The notes beneath the pieces are model-generated. The model was not told the origin of the DNA. It searched no databases and saw nothing but the letters and a program-made list of their open reading frames with translations. DNA of 64,000 nt from Novosphingobium aquimarinum. GTDB taxonomy: Bacteria > Pseudomonadota > Alphaproteobacteria > Sphingomonadales > Sphingomonadaceae. The stretch is taken from NCBI RefSeq assembly GCF_009746585.1, contig NZ_WRPO01000007.1, positions 99,586 through 163,585 of the forward strand. Reading direction: 5' to 3'. How positions within the stretch are numbered: the first letter of the stretch is position 1; each line of letters opens with the position of its first letter. Of this stretch, positions 59,413 to 64,000 are shown in pieces. The position numbers were made by a program, and so were the translations under genes.

Positions 59413-60758
59413 TATGGTTGCCTTCCCTCGATCCAGTCGTTCAACGTTTCATGGAAAAACCTGAGGCGGGTTTCCTGGTCGGACAAGTACGCATCGCGGT
59501 AGCCAAGCGAGTGCATGCCGGCTTGCATTCCTTCGGCCAGTTCCATGTCCTGGTAGACGATCTGGCCGGCCAGCTCGGGAATGCCGCGGCCCTGATCGAA
59601 GACACGGTGTTCGCATTCCAAAACTTCGCGAAGCGGCTTCACCCCCGCCATGATCGATTCCACTTCGGTCTGTCCTTCGACTGGGAAAGCCATGCACCAC
59701 AAGTCGAAATAGCACTTCTCCGGATCGTCGGGATGCGGCTCGCTGCGGAACAGCACCAGGTTGTCGGGAAGAAAGCTGATGGTGACGTTGGGGAAGATCA
59801 CCGTGTGCGGGCTGTCGGTGATCTCCTCGTCGTTCATGTGCTCGTAGTGCAGATACCCTTTTTCCTTCCAGAGTCTCTGCTTGGCGGCCTTGAGGTCCTT
59901 CCAGCCTTGCAGCGCGAAATCCTCGTAGGTCTCGTACTTGCCGGGATCGATATCCCATTTGCGCAGTTCGGCTTCGAACATGGCGTTGCCGCCGCCTTCC
60001 GGCCGGTCGGACAAGGAGGGGCGCATCGGCTGAACGGTGCGGCCATGGCCCTTGGGCCACATTTCGTGCCGAGCGGAATCGACGTCCTGATCGATCCACG
60101 GCGGCACCTGCGGGTGCGCAGTGCGCGTGTGATAGCTCTCTGAGAAATTGTCGGTGACGAACTTCCAGTTGGCGTTCAGTTCGATCCGATACCACGCGAC
60201 GCGCACGGCTTTGTCCATCGGATAGCCGCGATAGAGGGCAGGCATCGGCTCGAGAAATTCGGCGAGCGTAGGGCCGGCGTCGTCCATCGAATACCACACG
60301 AAACCACCCCAGGTGTCGCAGCGCAGTTCCTTGAGCGAAAGCTTGCCGCAGGGGTTGCCCTGCTTGAAATCGACGTCGGCGTCCTGCGCGTTTTCCAACA
60401 CGCCGTCGATACCCCAGCGCCAGCCGTGATAGGGGCACGTGAAGGCCGTTACCGAACTGGTTCCGTCGACCATCCGCATGCCACGATGGCCGCAGGAATT
60501 GTGGAAGGCGCGCACCGATCCGTCCGCCTGGCGAACCGCGATGACCGATTGCTTCAGGAAGTTGTGGACCATGAAGTCGCCTTCCTCGGGGATGTCCGCA
60601 AGGCGACCGGCGATGTGCCAGATCTTGGACCAGAGATGGTCCCATTCTTTCTGGGCGAACGCTTTCGAATAATAGCGGTCGCCCGTGATCGCATCGCCGC
60701 GCAGATTGGAGGGGTCACGCCCGTCCATTGGCGGCGGGACTGCCGTTTGCTGGTTCAC
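59412..60758 (-). CDS. Rieske oxygenase alpha-type protein 2
   Basis: A 448-residue Rieske oxygenase. Rieske site: CGHRG (Cys89, His91) and CPYHGW (Cys108, His111). Iron site: DNFSESYHTRTAHPQ (Asp203, His210, His215). The C-terminal half (YLHYEHMNDEEITDSPHTVIFPNVTISFLPDNLVLFRSEPHP) resembles the large alpha subunits of the oxygenase at 61798, with which it is clearly paralogous (both share a NPCGKL-x-L-x-ELRCDTWG block). First gene of a coupled oxygenase-SDR-SnoaL unit on the minus strand. Substrate unknown. Confidence 0.9.
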   Translation of the reverse strand: MNQQTAVPPPMDGRDPSNLRGDAITGDRYYSKAFAQKEWDHLWSKIWHIAGRLADIPEEGDFMVHNFLKQSVIAVRQADGSVRAFHNSCGHRGMRMVDGTSSVTAFTCPYHGWRWGIDGVLENAQDADVDFKQGNPCGKLSLKELRCDTWGGFVWYSMDDAGPTLAEFLEPMPALYRGYPMDKAVRVAWYRIELNANWKFVTDNFSESYHTRTAHPQVPPWIDQDVDSARHEMWPKGHGRTVQPMRPSLSDRPEGGGNAMFEAELRKWDIDPGKYETYEDFALQGWKDLKAAKQRLWKEKGYLHYEHMNDEEITDSPHTVIFPNVTISFLPDNLVLFRSEPHPDDPEKCYFDLWCMAFPVEGQTEVESIMAGVKPLREVLECEHRVFDQGRGIPELAGQIVYQDMELAEGMQAGMHSLGYRDAYLSDQETRLRFFHETLNDWIEGRQP

Positions 60759-61240
60759 GCCACTCTCCCGGTGAACATCGAATTTGGTCGGGACCCTGCA
60801 GCAGACGGCGGACCGCCGACACCTCTCCTTTATGCGAGCATGCGCCGGGGATACCGACCGGGTCGTGACCGTCAGAGCCGCAGAATCACTAACAGAAATT
60901 GCAGGTGAGGGCGGGCCGAACGCATCGTACTACGGTCCGATAAGTCGGAGAATTGTTTAGATTCCAGCGAAATGGCGCATCACATCCGTCCGAGACGTGA
61001 ACGCTAAGGACGAGGTTGGCCTAGAATATGGATAGTTCTGCGAACAATCGTCCCGCGAAGGCCGGCAAGGTTGCTTGCCGCGGCGCCACGCGTGTCGCGA
61101 ACGGATTGGCCGCCGATCTCTGTGATGAACAGCTCTTCGCCCCCGGTTTTACACGCCCCGGCATCGGTGCGTTCGGGTTGCCGGATTGGCGGCGCGGATA
61201 CGACGCCGTGTCCCGGCACCATCGCTAAGGAATCGATTTC
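60759..61240. other. Divergent intergenic region between two Rieske oxygenase units
   Basis: About 480 bases with no gene I accept. It should hold both promoters. An inverted repeat TCCGA-TAAG-TCGGA lies at 60936-60949 and CGGCGG-A-CCGCCG lies around 60806-60818; either could be an operator. No regulator gene is adjacent in the window. Confidence 0.55.
60936..60949. promoter_or_regulatory. Inverted repeat in the divergent Rieske promoter region
   Basis: TCCGATAAGTCGGA has perfect 5-base arms around TAAG, centrally placed between the two divergent oxygenase units. A regulatory role is only suggested by position. Confidence 0.35.
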
Positions 61241-61801
61241 ATGAATTCACCAAGCCCCCGCCCGTTCGATCTCGAAGCGGAAATCCGCGACCTCGCGGCC
61301 CGTCGCGACATCGGCGCCGCCGTGCAGCGGTACATGCGGGGGCTGGACCGGCTCGATCCCGATCTGCAGGCCAGCGCCTTTCATCCCGACGCCGTCATCG
61401 ATTGCGGCCTCATGCGGGGCGGGGTCGACGCGTTCGTGACGTTCGCCCAGAATTTGCTGAAGACCATGGACGCGACGCATCATTTGCTCGGCCAAGTCTC
61501 GCTTTCGATCGACGGCGATCGGGCGAGCGGCGAATGCTACTTTCAGGCATGGCACCGCACCGGCAGCGAGGCCGAAGGCTGGCGCGACGTGTTCATTGCC
61601 GGGCGTTATCTCGACACGTACACGTCGATCGACGGCGACTGGCGGATTGCGACCCGGACACTCGTCACCGATTGGGTCACCGATCATCCCGGCGACATGA
61701 ATTTCTTCACCGCCAACCCTGACGCTCCGCGCGGCGGGCGCCAAGGGGCGGATCCCAGCCAAGCCAGCAACGCCATGCCAGCCAAAGAGGTTCGCTCATG
61801 A
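61241..61801 (+). CDS. SnoaL/NTF2-like protein coupled to a Rieske oxygenase
   Basis: A 186-residue NTF2-fold protein: DLAARRDIGAAVQRYMRGLDRLDPDLQASAFHPDAVIDCGLMRGGVDAFVTFAQNLLKTM, then LGQVSLSIDGDRASGECYFQAWHRTGSEAEGWRDVFIAGRYLDTY. The C-terminus is longer and polar. Its stop overlaps the Rieske oxygenase ATG by 4 bases (61798-61801). Beta subunits of ring-hydroxylating dioxygenases share this fold, so a partner-subunit role is conceivable; a dehydratase (as in bile-acid pathways) is the alternative. Confidence 0.82.
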   Translation: MNSPSPRPFDLEAEIRDLAARRDIGAAVQRYMRGLDRLDPDLQASAFHPDAVIDCGLMRGGVDAFVTFAQNLLKTMDATHHLLGQVSLSIDGDRASGECYFQAWHRTGSEAEGWRDVFIAGRYLDTYTSIDGDWRIATRTLVTDWVTDHPGDMNFFTANPDAPRGGRQGADPSQASNAMPAKEVRS

Positions 61802-63117
61802 ATATCCAGAAGAAGGTTTCGCGCTACTCGGAAGAGTTCGATTTGCCGGTTCGTGGCGACGTCATCACCGCCGAGCGCTACATCTCCAAGGAATGGATGG
61901 ATCGCGAGAACGAACGGCTCTGGCCCAAGGTGTGGCACTTGGGCGGGATGATTGCCGAACTGGAGGAAGCGGGCGATATCATTCGCCACAACTTCGGCAA
62001 GGAATCGGTGATCATGGTCCGCCAGGAAGACGGTTCGATCCGTGCCTTCTATAATTCCTGCCCGCACCGCGGAAACCGGCTGGTGCTCGGCGACGTGACG
62101 AGTGTGCCGCGCATCGTGTGCGGCTATCACAACTGGACGTTCGACCTCGACGGAACGCTTGCGCATGTCCAGGATCCCGACGATTTCGCCGACGGCAATC
62201 CCTGCGGCAAGCTGCACTTGTCGGAGCTGCGCTGCGACACCTGGGGGCCGTTCGTGTTCTGGTGCATGGACGACGATGTCGCGCCGCTGCACGAATGGCT
62301 GTCGCCGTTTCCCGAACGCCTGGCGGGCTACGGCCTGGATAACTGGGTGCGCGTGCTGAACCTATCTGCCGATTGCGAGTTCAACTGGAAGATCATTCGC
62401 GACAACTTCAACGAAAGCTATCACCTCCCCACCATCCATCCGGAGTTGAGCACGTTCATCAACGACGGCCTGCCCGATACGCTTTTCGAGATGTATCCCT
62501 CCGGGCACAACGCGATGTGGATGAAGGGCCATCAGGCGACCACGCGCACCGATTATCACACCACCGAAGTCCCGGCTCCGCTAGACGAGATCGCCACCGC
62601 CTGGGGGATCGATCCGACCGAATACAATGGCCGGACCGGCGACTTGCGCGCCGCGATCATCGAGGCGAAGAGGCGGCTGGGGCCCGAGCGTGGCTACACC
62701 AACTACAACAACATGACCGACCAGCAGCTGGTGGATTACTACCACTGCACGCTGTTCCCCAACCTGACGCTGACGATGAGCCCCGAGCAGCTCCAGGTCC
62801 TGCGCACCGAGCCGCATCCGACCGATCCGGAAAAGTGCGTGTTTCAGCACTGGTGCCTCTATCCGCCGGTGGAAGGCATGAAGGAAGTCGTCACTCCGAT
62901 CGGCAACGTGCCGCTCGAACATGACGCGGTGCATCGGCACTCGGTCTACGGGGACGGCGTTTCGCTCGGCTTCGTCGCGGATCAGGACTTGTCGATCGGC
63001 ACCACGCAGCAGCAGGGCCTGAACTCACGCGGGTTTAAGGGCTTTCATTTGCCGGAACAGGAAAAGCGAGTGCAACGCTTCCACGAATTGCTCAAGGATA
63101 TGGTGGAAGGCGAGTAA
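61798..63117 (+). CDS. Rieske oxygenase alpha-type protein 3
   Basis: A 439-residue Rieske oxygenase. Rieske site: CPHRG (Cys88, His90) and CGYHNW (Cys108, His111). Iron site: RDNFNESYHLPTIHPE (Asp202, His209, His214). It closely parallels the protein at 59412. It is translationally coupled to the SnoaL-like gene before it and followed after 5 bases by a VOC protein gene. The oxygenase probably takes electrons from the ferredoxin at 49041 or another encoded elsewhere. Confidence 0.9.
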   Translation: MNIQKKVSRYSEEFDLPVRGDVITAERYISKEWMDRENERLWPKVWHLGGMIAELEEAGDIIRHNFGKESVIMVRQEDGSIRAFYNSCPHRGNRLVLGDVTSVPRIVCGYHNWTFDLDGTLAHVQDPDDFADGNPCGKLHLSELRCDTWGPFVFWCMDDDVAPLHEWLSPFPERLAGYGLDNWVRVLNLSADCEFNWKIIRDNFNESYHLPTIHPELSTFINDGLPDTLFEMYPSGHNAMWMKGHQATTRTDYHTTEVPAPLDEIATAWGIDPTEYNGRTGDLRAAIIEAKRRLGPERGYTNYNNMTDQQLVDYYHCTLFPNLTLTMSPEQLQVLRTEPHPTDPEKCVFQHWCLYPPVEGMKEVVTPIGNVPLEHDAVHRHSVYGDGVSLGFVADQDLSIGTTQQQGLNSRGFKGFHLPEQEKRVQRFHELLKDMVEGE

Positions 63118-63122
63118 GCATT

Positions 63123-63677
63123 TTGGCGCCGATCCCGGGAGTCCCCAGCAAGCAGTTCATGCAAATCGCCTTTGTGGTGGAAGATCTGCATGAAAGCTGC
63201 CGCGAGTGGATCAGGGCGACCGGGATCGGCCCGTTTCTCGAAGTTCCGCATATCGTTCTCGAGGAATTCGACTATCGCGGGATTAAATCGACTGGCCTCG
63301 ATTTCTCGGTCGCCATCGCGCAATCGGGTGGGGTTCAAATTGAACTGATCGAGCAGCATGGCGAAGTCCCGTCGGCCTACCGCGATACCATCGCCAAGGG
63401 GCAGTCCGGGTTCCACCACCTTGCCATCTACACCGATGCGTACGATCACGTGTATGCGCGTTATATGGATGAGGGATTTCTTACCGCGGTGAACGGAACC
63501 TTCGGTGGTTACCGGTTCAGCTACATCGACACGAGCCCGGCGATCGGCTGCATGGTCGAACTGATCGAGGCGAATTCTCTCCAAGGAGATTTTTTCGCTC
63601 GCATCGCCGCTGCGGCGGACGGTTGGGATGGCAAGACCGATCCAATACGGCCTGGTTTTCCGTCCGACGCGAAGTGA
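63123..63677 (+). CDS. VOC-superfamily protein
   Basis: A 184-residue VOC protein: QFMQIAFVVEDLHESCREWIRATGIGPFLEVPHIVLEEFDYRG is the first half, and GFHHLAIYTDAYDHVYARYMDEGFLTAVNGTFGGYRFSYIDTSPAIGCMVELIEAN the second, with histidine and glutamate ligand candidates. VOC members include extradiol dioxygenases and isomerases, so a ring-opening or lyase role after the Rieske step is possible. It begins with a TTG 5 bases past the oxygenase stop; an ATG at 63159 (MQIAFVV) is the alternative start. Confidence 0.8.
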   Translation: MAPIPGVPSKQFMQIAFVVEDLHESCREWIRATGIGPFLEVPHIVLEEFDYRGIKSTGLDFSVAIAQSGGVQIELIEQHGEVPSAYRDTIAKGQSGFHHLAIYTDAYDHVYARYMDEGFLTAVNGTFGGYRFSYIDTSPAIGCMVELIEANSLQGDFFARIAAAADGWDGKTDPIRPGFPSDAK

Positions 63678-63737
63678 TTTGCTGTCGGCAAGGCGGCGGC
63701 ACAGATTTCATATTTCTAACGAGAGGAGGTATCGAGC

Positions 63738-64000
63738 ATGGCGCAGTGTCCCATAGACGACCGTCTGGCCATCCAGGACTTAGTGATTGCCTATGCCCAC
63801 GCAGTCGACAGTTTGCATGACGTAGAAGGCATATGCGACGTCTTTGTCGAGGATGCGGTGTTTGATCTTTCGGGAATCAATTTTCCTAACCTCAATGGCC
63901 ATGGCGAAATCGGCAAATTTTTCGAGGATACATTCGCGGCTATGTCGGCGCACGCGCATTACCTCACCAATTTCGCGATCACCGCTTATGACGGCGAAAC
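63738..64000 (+). CDS. SnoaL/NTF2-like protein (partial, C-terminus beyond window)
   Basis: Starts with an ATG at 63738 preceded by a strong GAGGAGGT about 8 bases upstream. The first 87 residues are seen (MAQCPIDDRLAIQDLVIAYAHAVDSLHDVEGICDVFVEDAVFDLSGINFP, then GHGEIGKFFEDTF), the SnoaL_4 pattern. The protein continues past the right edge. It lies 60 bases after the VOC gene and continues the oxygenase operon. Confidence 0.8.
   Translation, partial: MAQCPIDDRLAIQDLVIAYAHAVDSLHDVEGICDVFVEDAVFDLSGINFPNLNGHGEIGKFFEDTFAAMSAHAHYLTNFAITAYDGE

Noticed and set aside
61028..61228. 66-residue open frame in the divergent Rieske promoter region
   Set aside because: No ribosome-binding site, composition unlike neighbouring genes, and position inside a region that should carry two promoters.
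1..64000. CRISPR arrays, tRNA or rRNA genes, insertion sequences, integrases
   Set aside because: No direct-repeat arrays, cloverleaf structures, transposase or integrase motifs were found on reading both strands.

Overview
The window is GC-rich DNA from an alphaproteobacterium, most likely a sphingomonad (Novosphingobium/Sphingobium/Sphingomonas type). The reasons are two large TonB-dependent receptors, a catabolic block dense in Rieske oxygenases and SnoaL-like, SDR and MDR proteins, an FnrL-type oxygen regulator next to a cbb3 oxidase operon, and promoters matching the EcfG general-stress sigma factor (GGAAC-N16/17-CGTT). Species-level assignment is not possible from reading alone. No rRNA, tRNA, CRISPR array, transposase or integrase was seen.

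Region 1 (1-7838, microaerobic respiration): a minus-strand operon ccoN-ccoO-ccoQ-ccoP-ccoG-ccoH-ccoI (ccoI cut by the window edge) encodes the high-affinity cbb3 oxidase and its copper/haem assembly factors. A perfect FNR/FixK box lies between ccoN and a divergent ompW-like gene. The gene for an FNR-type [4Fe-4S] regulator, the probable reader of that box, is just beyond ompW. Region 2 (7998-15360): an RND multidrug efflux operon (small unknown protein, adaptor, pump, outer-membrane factor) with a TetR regulator upstream and two similar inverted repeats between them. Region 3 (15422-17688): a DUF188 protein and a DEAD-box RNA helicase, translationally coupled.

Region 4 (about 18000-32050) looks like one functional locus. 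It holds a TonB receptor, a TPR/2OG-Fe(II) oxygenase, a class I aminotransferase, two exported amidohydrolases of the COG1228 prolidase-like group, a VOC protein, a MarR regulator, an NSS-type amino-acid transporter, a class V PLP enzyme, and an unusual fusion of two CDGSH iron-sulfur motifs to a bicupin. A rare AT-rich element (TATATGCAWWTGCAT) occurs both upstream of the receptor and in the marR/transporter divergent region, which suggests one regulon. The inferred path is uptake of a peptide or amide across the outer membrane, periplasmic hydrolysis, inner-membrane import of the amino acid, then cytoplasmic processing.

Region 5 (32109-41964) is a stress block: MpaB/DUF2236, DUF3072, DUF3175, SDR, zinc alcohol dehydrogenase, SRPBCC protein, two very small hydrophilic proteins, a ThDP enzyme and a GH15 glycosidase with an SDR. 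Two strong and one weaker EcfG-type promoters are visible. Region 6 (42115-46825): a TPR-sulfotransferase downstream of a second TonB receptor.

Region 7 (47512-64000, continuing past the edge) is a catabolic island. It has three Rieske oxygenase alpha-type proteins, one Rieske ferredoxin, five SnoaL/NTF2-like proteins (one partial), three related MDR reductases, four SDRs, an acyl-CoA synthetase, an EthD-like protein and a VOC protein. No ferredoxin reductase, conventional beta subunit or ring-cleavage dioxygenase is visible. The substrate cannot be read from sequence; a polycyclic or otherwise complex hydrophobic compound entering through the adjacent TonB receptor is the working hypothesis.
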